DNA of 64,000 bases from Ceriagrion tenellum (lineage: Eukaryota; Arthropoda; Insecta; Odonata; Coenagrionidae): the NCBI GenBank assembly GCA_963169105.1, contig OY720632.1:52547136-52611135 (forward strand), read 5' to 3'. A program made the position numbers and the translations under genes. Of this stretch, positions 10,666-21,842 are shown in pieces (within the stretch, counting starts at the first letter, position 1; each line of letters opens with the position of its first letter). Under the pieces are notes generated by a model. That model saw only the letters and a program-made list of their open reading frames with translations. It did no database searches and was not told the origin of the DNA.

Positions 10666-11860
10666 GTCTGTTCCACAGCCGCTCTCGTAACCACACGTCC
10701 CCGAAAGGAAACGTGGGAAAAAACAATCGCCTTCCGATATCGAAGCCCAACTCGCGGCGGACCGCCCGGCGGGAAGCCTTCATGGCGGCCGACGAGGATT
10801 CACAACAAACCGCTGCGCTGCCTGCCGGGCGGATGGCGGCGGCGCCACGCCAACGCCCCTCTCCGGAGAAACGCTGAACTACTATCCCATGTCGTCGACG
10901 GGCGACGAGACGAGAGCGGATGCGGACGAAGCGTCGGGAAGAGAGGAAGGGGGAGGTGAGGGAGGTTGAGGAAGAGGGGAAAAAAACGAGCCGCCACACA
11001 GGATAGCCAGCGAGAGGGATTGAGAGGAAAGGAAGGATGTGTCGAGGGCAGTTCAGTGGGGAGGAATGAAACATGTGCGCTCCTCATCCAGGCCCATGCG
11101 CCCGCGATTCCGTCCGTCTGCTGTCTAAACTCGAGGAACGTATTGCTGATACAAGGAGGAGGGAGACGGGAAAGGAGAGGGGGAACGGATGTGCACAGAG
11201 AGATTTCGAGAGACGATCGAATCGAACCCAATGGAGCGAGATCACGGAACAACCTAGTATCACTCGAGCACCGTGTTCGTGGGCTAACTGAAGGCTGGAC
11301 GGGATTCCCACATGCTGCTCGCACCGCCCGCCCTCAAAGATACATAAAATGGAACCAGCGACCATACCACCTCCAAGCTTATCCATACGGCTGGCTCGCC
11401 AATTCCTCTCTCTTCCTTCTGCCCACTTGTCTCACATAATCAGCCCACCTCCCCCACCTACTCCCTGCGCCTCCCTCTCGGCCCCATTCTGACCCAACCC
11501 AGAGGCTCCTTTTGTTTCGCTCAGCTGTCCCTGTTCGAAGGAGCCTTCGCCGAGGGGGGAAAAAACCAACAGAATCGTTCGCTTCCTTCGTCGCGAGAGG
11601 TCGAAGGACGGTGGAGAGGACACTGGGGAGAGTAGAAGGAAGGAAGGAAGGGAAGTGGGACGGTGGGGTTGGGAGGGGGGGCAGGACGACGGTGGCGGTC
11701 CCAAACAATCGCCCCATTTATTTTTACTGCCGAACAACGGACCCGAGTTCACGCCACACGCGACACTGGTTATGCAATACGAGCGAAATGCCATCTCGAT
11801 CAATAGAACTCCATGCTGAGTTTTCTTTCTGGATCGCTGGTCCTGAGTAAATAAGTTATG
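10590..11860. promoter_or_regulatory. Large GC/CpG-rich island
   Basis: About 1.2 kb of GC-rich sequence with dense CpG, especially 10730-10950. It flips to purine-rich (10930-11200) and then pyrimidine-rich (11400-11500) on the plus strand. Open frames of 100-170 codons exist in most frames of both strands and overlap heavily, which is typical of stop-poor GC-rich DNA and not of a gene. It is the best promoter-type island in the left third and covers the start of the candidate minus-strand gene ending at 9709. Confidence 0.4.
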
Positions 11861-11930
11861 GGTAAATACCATCCTGCAAGAAGGAATATTATTACTAGGT
11901 ACTATTTTCCTCAATCAAACTACTAACGAA

Positions 11931-12810
11931 TCTACATCTACATCCACATCTACGTAAAACCCTGCGAGCCACCACGAGGGTGTGTGGCAGGGGGTGAAGA
12001 TCACCAAACATGCTCTATTGACATGCAACTAGGATATTTAATGGAGACATGCTAGAGAACAGGGTCACGTGCAGCTAGGTAGTTAGTATCTACATCATAA
12101 GAAAGAGATTATTGGTTGTTATTACATGCATCATTCACTGCAGACTACTCTAACTATATTTCACTCACCTATCCCTTTGCTACGCTGCCTATAGTTCTCT
12201 TTTATGATACGCAGGAAAAATAACATTTTAAATCTATCGGTACGACAATCTATCTCTCTAATCTTGTTAATCTGATCAAACCTAGCATTATACGCAGGGG
12301 TTCTTAATATATATCTAACGTCATCTGTGAACAAATCGGTTTCGAATTTACTTAAAAGGTTTAACCTAAATTTTAACCTGCGTTCTGATAGCAATTACCA
12401 TCCTAGTTCTTCTATTAAACTCGTAACACTTACACAGTTATCATAACTGCCTATAACAAATCTATCGGATCTCCTTCACACACGCTCTAATTCTTTTATC
12501 AAACCTTCCTCGTACGGATCCCATATAATAGCGGCATATTCTAAATGAGGCCTGAAAAGTGTAAAATAGCTTCTTTCTCGTACTCTCTCATCGTATTTGC
12601 CTAGAACCCTTTTTACGAATCCTAATCTACGATTTGCTACACTAGTTATTTCCCTGATGTGTTTCCCCCATGACCTATCTTCAGTGATGGTGACGCCTAA
12701 GTACTTAATAGATTCTACGTTAGATTTAACGAATGTGACTGGGCAGATGATTAGGTGAATACTTATATCTAATTTCGCATCATATTTCGCTATTTGCTGA
12801 GGCATGTAAA
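11931..12810 (-). mobile_element. LINE copy 2, same family, diverged
   Basis: A second minus-strand copy of the LINE at 4.7-5.6 kb. The hexamer tail (TCTACATCTACATCCACATC on the plus strand) starts at 11931. It is followed by the conserved GGTGTGTGGCAGGGGGTG segment and then by the 3' UTR and RT C-terminal coding region. It is older than copy 1, with several substitutions and two in-frame stops. The 5' boundary near 12810 is approximate. Confidence 0.8.
12161..12805 (-). pseudogene. Degenerate LINE RT C-terminal coding region
   Basis: The conceptual translation matches copy 1 block for block: SIKYLGVTITEDRSWGKHI, LGFVKRVLGKYDE, a FRPHLEYAAIIWDPYEEGL block, then RRLKFRLNLLSKFE and REIDCRTDRFKM. 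The frame is broken by in-frame stops at 12476-12478 (after KELERV) and 12395-12397 (within the EELGW block). It is therefore a dead copy of the same ORF. The segment upstream of the SNVESIKYLG block looks diverged. Confidence 0.8.
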
Positions 12811-13018
12811 TGTTAGTCTAGGCATTGTCTACATATAGAGAAATTTCTTAATATTTTATTTATACATATAAATAAAAGAATTTATAAAGATCGGATGCAC
12901 CAAAAATTGAAGAAAAGAACAGGTGAGAAAAATGGTTTCAATAATACATAAAATTACTAGAGAAATATTTGGGAATAAAACTCTTTTGTCATCTCGGTTT
13001 CTTGTCATTTAGAGGACT

Positions 13019-13025
13019 AAGTCAA
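13019..13025. repeat. Target-site duplication (left) of the 13.0-kb LINE insertion
   Basis: AAGTCAA here and again at 13184-13190, directly flanking the insertion. The match may extend by one T (AAGTCAAT), which is shared with the first base of the tail. Confidence 0.75.
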
Positions 13026-13183
13026 TCTACATCTACATCTACGTCATACCCTGCAAGCCACCCAAAGGGTGTGTGGCAGGGGGTGCTTTCGCACCAGGCA
13101 TGCATGAATGATATGGTAGAACACCGACATTACATTAAAACCCGCGTACCACACATGCAAAGCGCCAATTACAAATCTAATAC
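13026..13183 (-). mobile_element. Very short 5'-truncated LINE insertion with TSD
   Basis: A 158-base insertion holding only the LINE 3' end: hexamer tail, then the CATACCCTGCAAGCCACCC segment, ending at AAATCTAATAC. It aligns with 4666-4831 with a single-A length difference. It is flanked by a target-site duplication AAGTCAA at 13019-13025 and 13184-13190. The TSD and near-identity mark a recent target-primed reverse-transcription event. Confidence 0.85.
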
Positions 13184-13190
13184 AAGTCAA

Positions 13191-14560
13191 TACATCAATA
13201 TCCTCAATTTTCGAGTTAGGAATAGGCACTTTAAACTATGTTCATCTAAAAATCTTTTACTTTGTGATTCAGCCAATACCCATAGAATTTCATAGTCTCC
13301 CTTGCTAGGCTTCGGCATTGTTCGTTCACGGAACATATTGTGTTGCCTCTGACTTGACATCTTTCACTTCACAGACATTTTTTGATATCGCACTTTAGTG
13401 CACTGATGTGATATGCTTAAAAGACCTGTTTCTTCTCTTCCAGTTCCTATAATAGCTGAAATCATCATAATAACAAAAAATAAAATGAAGAGTAGAAGTC
13501 CCACTCCTTTAAATGCAACTGAGTGGCAATCCATATCTAGTGAAATTGTTTGACCAGTGGACGCTGATCCCGACACATGTATGAGACATCTCGACTCATC
13601 TATGAGACATTAATTATATGGGTTAAATTTCTGAGGGTAATCAATAGCTCATAATAAGACATTTATCCTGAAAAAAAGGCTTTTTACGGGTTATTGATAA
13701 AATTGGTAGAAGAAAATGTTGAATTGGAAAAAATGAGACAGACAGAATACGAGAGTTTAAGTTATTAACTAAATTATTTAAAGCATTTCATAAGCCTATT
13801 CCAAGTTACATATGAACAGCGTTTTGAGAAACCTTTCAGATGAACAGCTTTCGGAAAGTGCAGCGGTAGTTAAGAGGTCAGTTAACAAATAAACAGAGCA
13901 AATTACCACTCTAAATTATCATTTTTGCATGTAGACTTTGACAAAAAACATTACATTCTAAGCAGAAGTTGTGTAGCATATCCAACGTCATACTTTCTCT
14001 GTATATTAGGTTCAAATTTAAATAAATAATTTCGTTTTCTCCAAAAGTAACCATATATTAGCCCATAGGAAGTGAAGATAACCCGAAATGTAGGCAATGT
14101 GTTTTGGTCCACTTCAATCATCACCAATTATATTTAAGTTTATCAGCACTTTGTTTTCCCTATTGGCTTCCGTCAAACATGTAACGCTGACGCACGCATT
14201 AATCATTCACATTTAATGAGGCATTTCAGCATTGACCCGAAATACCCATGTAACAACATTAAGGTTTTATGGTATTAAGTTCTAGTTTTTTGTGTCCATT
14301 AAAAAATAGCTAATATTTGAGCTATGTGGATGACCTGTGAGAACTATAAAATAAGGAAATCAAATGCTCAGATTAAATTTGACGGGCATATTTTATAAAA
14401 ATTATCGAGCATTGATTAACATTCATCAAATGTAATGAAGTAAAACTATTAAATATTGCACCTTCATAGAGAAAAATGAGAAAATATATGCCCCAATGAT
14501 ACTTACATATTTAAAAAACGTAATTTAAAAATCGTTAAACAAAATCGTGTTTATATTCCA
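13191..14560. other. AT-rich non-coding stretch
   Basis: No supported features. A 70-codon minus-strand frame (13576-13364) has one hydrophobic segment but no start context or splice support. Confidence 0.6.
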
Positions 14561-14561
14561 G

Positions 14562-14829
14562 ACAGTTTTTTGACAGACTTTCATTTAGTGAGACAAGAAG
14601 CAGCGGAAAAGATTTTTGGTGATGAGAACAATTTTTTATCCCCTGAAGAGAATCAGGATGACGCAAATGTTTACTTGCATTATATGAAGATTTTTTATCA
14701 AAAAATGTTAATGAAGTTCATTATAATACACAAGAAAGTGAAATGGGAATGCTAAAATACTCCATTGAACAAAGACATACCCGGGAACGGAAAACCTGCT
14801 TTCCCGACTCTCCCGACATTAGTAAATAA
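14562..14829 (+). pseudogene. Coding-like segment with one frameshift
   Basis: After a TTATATTCCAG acceptor-like site, a frame is open from 14562 and reads DSFLTDFHLVRQEAAEK..., then SPEENQDDANVYLHY. Near 14690 the coding character moves to another frame that reads EDFLSKNVNEVHYN, then YSIEQRHTRERKTCFPDS, to a stop at 14827-14829. Both halves are charged and polar, unlike translated AT-rich noise, and together would give about 88 residues. The simplest reading is a decayed exon or retrocopy with a one-base indel. The protein family is not recognised. Confidence 0.25.
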
Positions 14830-15300
14830 ATATCAATGGTACACTGGAATAAGATATTGATCGCATACTGCTTATCCGCGAATAATGCAATGCAAATACT
14901 AAAAGATAGTCTAACGTGCTGAATCCTGAACGATAAAGATTTAGTGCATTAATAGTTTTATTGGGTCCAATTTTCTAATACTACTACCGTTGAGTTTCTA
15001 TAGTTAGCAGTTACTATTTATCAATTATTCTGAAAATTTATCAGATCATCACCAAGTTTTGGTTTTCAAATTATATTTTCAAGCATCATTAATACGTATT
15101 CTATCCATCCTGTGGTTCATAATCACCTTTAAAAATATTTCTGGCATCTGGCTTGGGGACATTATTAAGGGGCTATCGCCAATATTTCCAACTGACATTT
15201 TTCCAAATGTAAAGTCTTTTCTGATTTTCGGTGGAGAGCCGTATCAGTCTCCTCAAACATCATATTCAAATGTTTACACCGCAATGAGAGAGTCAAAATA
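14830..15300. other. AT-rich non-coding stretch
   Basis: No supported features. An 80-codon hydrophobic open frame at 15059-15301 lacks any splice or start support. Confidence 0.55.
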
Positions 15301-15995
15301 AGCTGGGGCTCTCTTCCCTCTGGAGTGGCGACGCACGCCTCAGCAGGCAGAGGGCAACGCCCCCTTAAGTAGACGGAGCCGAGGGCGGTGGAAAGGGGAC
15401 GGCCTGTTGATGTCCACGAGTTGGAGGAGCGCGTCTATCGGGGCGGCGGCGGCGAGGTGGGTGGGGGGGGGGGGCGAGACTCTTGTGTCAGGCGCTCCGC
15501 GTTTCTTTTCGCCCCCCGTGATGGGGTCCAGCGGATGAAACTGGAGGAGCCCTCGGCCAGACCACCGCGGGGGGAAGCCGCCCGAGTGGGTCGGCGGTGA
15601 GGTTAGCTAGGGGGCGGGGTGGAGGCGGGCGAAATGTTGAGCGCTGCGGGGTATGGAAGGAGGATGCGGGAGTGGAAAATGTTTTGCTCTCTGCTCCGTC
15701 CGAAGCGAGACGTGGTGTATGAGAGAGAGAGAGAGAGAGTGGGTGAGAGAGAGAGAGAAATAAGGCATGCCTCGGATGCGATCATCGCGTAATGCGGCGA
15801 CGACGCCGGCTGGCGGGCCTCGAGTCGAACGTCTCCCCGTGGATTCATTCGGAGCGGCGCTCGTGATGAGTGGTGCTCCGGAGCGCACCGTCAACCGAGG
15901 CGTGCAGTCGTCGTCGCCTCGGAGCATGCGTCGTTTCGTGTCTCCCGAGCGGATGAAATTCTTGGCTCCGATCGCATGCCCCACCGTGTTCAGTT
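15301..15995. promoter_or_regulatory. GC/CpG-rich island
   Basis: A dense CpG island with a 12-base G-run (15463-15474), a GA dinucleotide tract and a CpG-rich right half (15770-15980). Overlapping open frames on both strands are compositional. It is promoter-like but has no identifiable core element. Confidence 0.35.
15721..15757. repeat. (GA)n microsatellite
   Basis: Two GA runs separated by TGGGT on the plus strand. This is a potential binding tract for GAGA-type factors in insects. Confidence 0.85.
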
Positions 15996-16855
15996 CATTG
16001 CACTACTCCGGTGTCGAAATCTGCTACTTGCGCGCAATTTCATCTCAGAATTGAAGGACTTGTTTCATTTTACACGATATTTTCATAGGATCACATTTCT
16101 TAACTGAAATATATTTCCTCACTTCGGATAAGGATGCCAGAAGATGCATTCATACCTAGCAGCATCATTTTGCAATGTCTCCTCTATTTGGTTATAGCAA
16201 AAATCATCGTTTACTACACATACAACGATGGTTGAAGGTCGAAACAACATACTTTTTTCAGTATAATAATGATATTGTTAAATTACTATTTCAAACATGA
16301 GTGAGGTTTTGCCATTAATTACCCGGTTTTTTAATATGGCGTTTAGAGAATACTGGAAATGTTGTTGAGAGCATGAGGTATGAAGCCGATTAATGAATAA
16401 GGTGATCCATTATTAATGACAGTGATTGACCAGAATGCACAATGAAAGCACCAAAGAAGCTGCAAATACGTGAAAAGAGATACAGTTACACTCTTCACAT
16501 TTAGCAGCTACTTATCAAATAATTATATTACTCTCAACACACTCGTAAAAGAGAGGAAAAGCATATAATATTCCAGATTTGAGAAATAACTCATTTTGCT
16601 ACCAAAGAAAATGAATACACTATGGTTTGCTCCATAATGTTAAACGCTGCCTTCATTAAAAATTAATGCCAGTAAAATATGGCATAAAAGTAAGAAAAGG
16701 GAGACAAGGTTTGGAAGCATGGCGTCATTTAAATCAGTGATATTACTGTAGACATCATGAGCCTAAATAATGTATCCACTAAGAGCCCAAAGACGATGGA
16801 ATACAATGTTTTACAGCTTAGAGGCTCAATGCATGACAAAGTATATCTTACTAAT
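15996..16855. other. AT-rich non-coding stretch
   Basis: No supported features. Confidence 0.6.
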
Positions 16856-16859
16856 ATAT

Positions 16860-17107
16860 GTGAACCCCAGAAGTCAAGGGGTCTAAGTGACATTTTTGAA
16901 AAAAATAAGTTAGTTACAGGAATGGGATGTGAAAATATTAATCTTTTAGGTGGTAAAGGGATCCAAGTGATTTTCTTGACAGGTGCTGCTATCTAAGGTA
17001 ATATTTCTTAACTACTTAGTGGGTTGTACCAAGTATTTTCAACTTTGACTTAAGTTTTCTCTTAACAATGGTTTTGTTATTTTGACCCCTTGACTTCTGG
17101 GATCCTC
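16860..17107. mobile_element. Short terminal-inverted-repeat element (MITE-like)
   Basis: Two inverted arms of about 32 bases face each other. The left arm is 16860-16891, with core CCCAGAAGTCAAGGGGTC. The right arm is 17076-17107 and is its reverse complement with a few mismatches toward both edges. The enclosed ~185 bases are AT-rich and non-coding. ATAT on both sides could be the duplication. The right edge touches the Helitron-like sequence that starts near 17106, so that boundary is ambiguous. The superfamily is not assigned. Confidence 0.55.
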
Positions 17108-17600
17108 ATATAAAAACCTAGTTGTGTCTGTCTGTCTGTCTGTTACTCAATCTCTCATAAACCACTGAATCGATTGAAACAAAATTTGGCAGGAAAATAT
17201 TTGATATATCTGGTTTACGCATAGGCTATAGAACGAGGGCCTTGGGGCCCTAGAAAGCCCTAAAGTGGGCCCTTTCATCGCCAAAAATTGGCCCGGGAAG
17301 ATAATTCTTCACCGTATTAGAAACACGTAAAATATACCTATACTGAATGTACAACAATCATGGGGTCGTAAGTCACGCTGGGGCCTCAAAGGGCCCAAGG
17401 CTCCCAAAGAATGCTTTCTTAAGAGCCTCATAAGTATTGAATGAGTGAACCGATTTTAGTTAAATTTTCACTATTGGGATCAGTAAAGTTTTTTTAAGGA
17501 AATTGGGACTATAAGGAAGGCCCTTAGGCCCCAAGGGTGGCGTATTGGGCCGTCTGGTGTCTTATGTGTTTGAAAAACTCAAGTCTAAACATTTTGGTTC
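17106..17600 (+). mobile_element. Helitron-like 5' end fragment
   Basis: It starts TCATATAAAAACC, followed by a GTCT repeat (17125-17142) and a conserved-looking ATCGATTGAAACAAAATTTG segment. It then has GGGCC-rich stretches (17229-17275, 17370-17400, 17520-17550). The layout parallels the 5' end of the Helitron at 28.48-30.48 kb read on its own strand (TCTATATATATAAAA, CTGTGTGTCC, GATCCGATCGCCATGAAA, then GGCCCT-rich). No matching CTAG 3' end with the expected palindrome was found downstream, so this is a fragment or an element with a diverged end. Confidence 0.5.
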
Positions 17601-18380
17601 AAGTGTAGAGGTTTCTCTTTTTGCATTTTTTAATCAGTTCTACTAAAGATAGAAGGCTATAGTTTTCGTCATTAGATGGATAAAAGATTGTAGTTTCTTA
17701 GTTTTTCATTCAATATTCTTATACGAATAAAATTTCCTTAGAATTGGCGTTTTTAATGTCTAAATCATGAAGTTTACTTCTGTCAACAATAGGATATTTC
17801 CTTTGTAACCGTGGAATTAGCATTAGCTTTAGAAGGGAAATGGGGCCTTTACAATGGCGGCTGGGTTTTATATCTAGAGATAGGTATTACATTGAATATC
17901 TAGGCCGTATACTGAAATGTTGCTGATTAAGATATTTTTACCTAAAATTGGCAAAATTCATTTCAAGTGGACTAATTAACTTTGGACTCCTGTAAAACAG
18001 GAGAACGCCTCGATGTTACGTGAATGCGGAAAGCCTCTGGAATGCAAATAGTCTGTAGTTTAGTTTCCTTTTGTTACTGTAGAAGAATGTCGAAACTCGG
18101 TTAGCATTATATAATGCGGCTTTCATCTGCTGAATTAAAAAATAAAACTAAAACTATAGCTGATTTACCTAGAAAACAAATACATCTAATGAGCGACTCG
18201 AACCTAAAACCTATATTCCCAGTCTTTATTTCATCCCCCGTTGAATTTCAACGAGTATATTTGCTACTAGTAAAATAGAAACGGTTTGATTCATGAAATA
18301 ACAGCATGAAAATCTCTATCGGTATTCTTTCTGTTTACGGCCCAGTTAACTTGTTAATTACACTTTTTAGTACATGTATT
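17601..18380. other. AT-rich non-coding stretch
   Basis: No supported features. It may contain interior sequence of the Helitron-like element, but nothing diagnostic is seen. Confidence 0.5.
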
Positions 18381-18381
18381 G

Positions 18382-19690
18382 CATCTACATCTAAGAAATA
18401 CCGTGCAACCAGATACAAGGTATTATGATAACATGCTTATTTTGAATACAGGCGAATGATACAACTACAACGATTAATGCTAAAATTAAATAATTCTGCT
18501 CGATTAGAACTCATACGGAAAATATAATCATGCCAGATACTTCAAGCCGATTGAGTTCTTTAAATGATGGATTGTTTTTAAGCAAAAGTACAGAACTTAC
18601 TTTATCAAATAAGGGTACGAAATATGAACTGATCTATGATATTTTAAGTTATAACTTTTGAATTTTTTTCCTTTATCTTATGTCTGTGATCGTTTCTACC
18701 GTAATAGTTTGGCTAGAGCAAAATATGTTGAATGTCCGGCAAATAAATCCTGCCTTAAATTTGCGTAGAAGATTTGACCTATTTTTTTCTCCGATAAGTT
18801 ACATGTTCCCACGTTAGTTCCTTTAATATTTCAGTAACCCTGCTAAGTTAATCGTAATAACTTTTAACAATTCTTGCCGCTCTCCTCTACATTTGATCTA
18901 TTTCTCACCCAAAGCCTGCGTCACAAAGGTCCCATATGTTGGCGGCACACTCCAAGTAAGGTGTCACGATATAGAAGTAGCATTGCTCCCTCACTTTATC
19001 TTTAGATTTTCCCAGTATTCTAAAAAACCTAATCCACGGTCGGCCTGTTCGTTTTCCCTAAGAAAGGTCCTGAATAAGGGTCACACCTAGGTAGATTACT
19101 GCCTCTATATTTGATATTTCTGTTTGGTTAACTGTCTACGTTTCCTTGAGCGAGTAATTCTTTTTCCAAATATTCTTAGCAAGGGACTTTTTAAAAATTA
19201 ATTCAAACTGCCATTGCACCATTCATTTTTATTCGTTTGGCTTCTTTTCAACGCAGTTCTGCCGGAATTGTTGCTAATACCGCTGTAAAATACAGCGTCG
19301 TCTAGTAAGAGACGAATTTTGCTCTTAACGACGGTAGTAATATCATGTAATACAAAATGAATAATGAGGGACCTAAGACACTTCCCTAGGGTAATCCTCA
19401 TGTTCCTTCCTCAGTATGTGCACTACCGCTATCCTCTGTTCGTGGTTGTCTATGACATATTTTATCCAACATATGTCGTGATGGGTTCTCCACCACAGGC
19501 TTTCAGATTTATTAAGCAATTTCGAAAGTGGAACTTTATCGAAAGCTTTTTGAAATAAAAATATTTCGCGTTAACTTGGAAGAGCCTTTCTCTCGAAGAA
19601 ACAATATAGTGAAGAAAGAGGGCTAACTGGGATTCACAAGATTTGCCTTTCCGGAACCCAAGTTGATATCGAATTAACTAGTTTTGACGG
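18382..19690 (-). mobile_element. Old LINE copy 4, longest but heavily decayed
   Basis: A minus-strand copy of the same LINE family. A degenerate hexamer tail and ACCGTGCAACC remnant lie at 18382-18410. The C-terminal region is recognisable at about 18880-19110, and the RT palm region at about 19200-19670. It has many indels and stops and is the oldest of the four copies. It is the only copy here that reaches the catalytic region. Confidence 0.7.
19198..19670 (-). pseudogene. LINE reverse-transcriptase palm domain, degenerate
   Basis: Read on the minus strand, it gives a QFGFRKG-type remnant, then FQKAFDKVPLSKLLNK, WIKYVIDNHEQRI, a broken GVPQGSVLGP-type block, and KSKIRLLLDDAVFYSGI. The last is the catalytic FADD region, changed here to LLDD. 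Motif order and spacing are those of non-LTR reverse transcriptases. The frame changes at least twice, and in-frame stops occur (for example after PREVS). This fixes the identity of the repeat family but cannot be functional. Confidence 0.75.
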
Positions 19691-19849
19691 ACCAAATACC
19701 CAATGATCGAAGTTATACATTTAAAATGAAACACAATTTCACATAGATTCGAAGGATCGATGCTATGCACTTTCAATAAAACTAAATCTCACCTAGATTA
19801 TTCACGTGAGTGGTGTATAAATTTAGTCATTTACATTTTCAGCGGGGTT

Positions 19850-20410
19850 GTTATTCTTGATAGGGTGCGTGAGCCCCTTTTTCATTCTTTCCTCAAAACG
19901 CGACGCCATCTTAGTTCACCAGGGTCCAGCTGCCCACGTCACGTGATCCCTTGCGTGACAACAGGAGTCCCTTCGGGCCGCCATTCTTTTCTACCCGCAT
20001 CCCTGAACCGCCGCTCACGCATCTGGTCCCTTTCCCTCTCACCACACGTCCCTTCCACTCCCTTGCCCTACTTACGAAGATGCCCAAAGGAGAGGAGGAG
20101 GAGGAAGGACGAGGGCACAACACAGTACTACAAAATGCTTGCGCTCCCTTCTCTCGAATCGGAAGGAAACGCCGGGACCTTCGTGCCTATTGGTTCTCCG
20201 CGGCACAATGTGCACTTTCCCCCTCTCACCAACCCTCCTGTTCCTCCAGCTTGACCTCCTGGGGCAGAAATCGAGAATTCAGTGCAGATTTAGCTCAACG
20301 AGCTGCATATACGTGCCCTACATTTTGTTCTCATTGCTTATCACAGTGCTCCGCGCTTGGGTGTTTCTTTGAGCTGCCGGCCGCTCCCTAACGCAGGCGT
20401 GCTGAGGTAT
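19850..20410. promoter_or_regulatory. GC-rich, pyrimidine-biased island with E-box
   Basis: A GC-rich block with pyrimidine bias (19980-20090). GTCACGTGAT, a bHLH/CLEAR-type E-box, lies at 19938-19947. All three plus frames are largely open, which is compositional. The island ends at a GAG|GTATGT donor match (20405-20412), so a non-coding first exon is possible. Confidence 0.3.
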
Positions 20411-21840
20411 GTATTCAACATCGGTGAAGTGAAATCGAGTAGTTAGTAATGATGGGAGCGGAGTCGCTCTCTTTTTCGTCTAACTTGGGCTGAACGCCTC
20501 GAGCATGTTATACGAGCCGTATCAGAAATCGGCATTTAATTTCGCATGCGCATTCTCAACAAGTTAAACGGAGGTCGACTAGTTTGAAAAGTTTAAAGCC
20601 ATTCGGCTCTCGAGCAATGTGATTAGCATCTAAAACTGATATAGCAAGATTATTGGTAACAAGAAATGGTAACATTTTAAGGTTGCTATCAGGATATGAT
20701 TTACTTCGAAATTACTCTCTCTTACTCGGACAAGTTAGGTTTGTCCTCTAGAATCGCAGCTTTAACCTCAGCTCATAACAAAAATCGAAGCCGCCTCTAG
20801 GGTATCTTTCCTTGTGTTTTACATGATTGTAATTTTTTATTTTGTTATAGCCATGATCAGGTGTTGCAGTTAGATTGAAGTATTTGTCTCTTGAATAGTG
20901 AATGTGGCTTTATACTACTCTATGGGCTTCTTACATGTTGACGAATGAGAGTCGAAATTTGTGATGTTATAATTATCAAAAAAGTTTAGCGAAAAGTTGT
21001 GTCTTCCTCAATTGCATGAAATAAATTTTTACACAAATTGATTTGAATTTTTTGCTTTGTTACCTATCTAAAATATATGCAGGCGTATAACAGTAAACCT
21101 AATCTTTACATGACGTTGCCGAATACTAAGTTGCATTTAAAACAGGATTGAGCTTCTTTTTGTGCAACCATTAAATCAAATCTATGTATTTTTGACCTTG
21201 AGGCTAAGCGTTGGCAAACGGGCTCATAAGCACTGCCTTTTTTCCCAAAAAAATATTATTTTTATTTAAATAACAAACTGCGTCACTTAACAGGCGAAAT
21301 TTTGCCACCAGTTAAAAGTCAACGTAAAGATAATTAGATTAAGGCTGCTCGAATCCATCCATACAATAAAGCTATCATTTGCTTATTCCTCAATCATACT
21401 CATTCTTTGCCTTGTTGTTTTCATCTGGGGACAAAACTAAATGTGGAAATATTTTTATCATGCTCGTCCCATAGATAAACTGTGAAGGAAAGGACATGAA
21501 ATTTATTCCCACCAAATGGCAACACCTAATCTATTCGGCGATCCTTAATGACATTATCTCATGAGATGTATCGCAATTATAATAGACTCTACTAAAATGA
21601 AAATAATCATCATGATACATAAAATGGATAAAAACGGTATCCAAGATTGTGGCGATAGGCTAATTGGTCACCACAATTGAAGTCGTGATGAACTTCTTCA
21701 ATTTCTTCTTCACTTTAATTCGTCTTCAATTTTGCCACGTTTAATCCCCCGTTCCTAACCTGGCCAGCTTTTGTCTGTTGCCTCTCCTTTTGTTCACGTG
21801 GACGCCTCGCAATGAGCGTTTGGTTCGCACTCTTCGGCAC
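20411..21840. other. AT-rich non-coding stretch
   Basis: No supported features. Confidence 0.6.
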
Positions 21841-21842
21841 GT

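Noticed and set aside
10643..11324. 143- and 174-codon minus-strand ORFs in the CpG island
   Set aside because: Other frames on both strands are equally open. The pattern reflects stop-poor GC-rich DNA, and no domain is seen.
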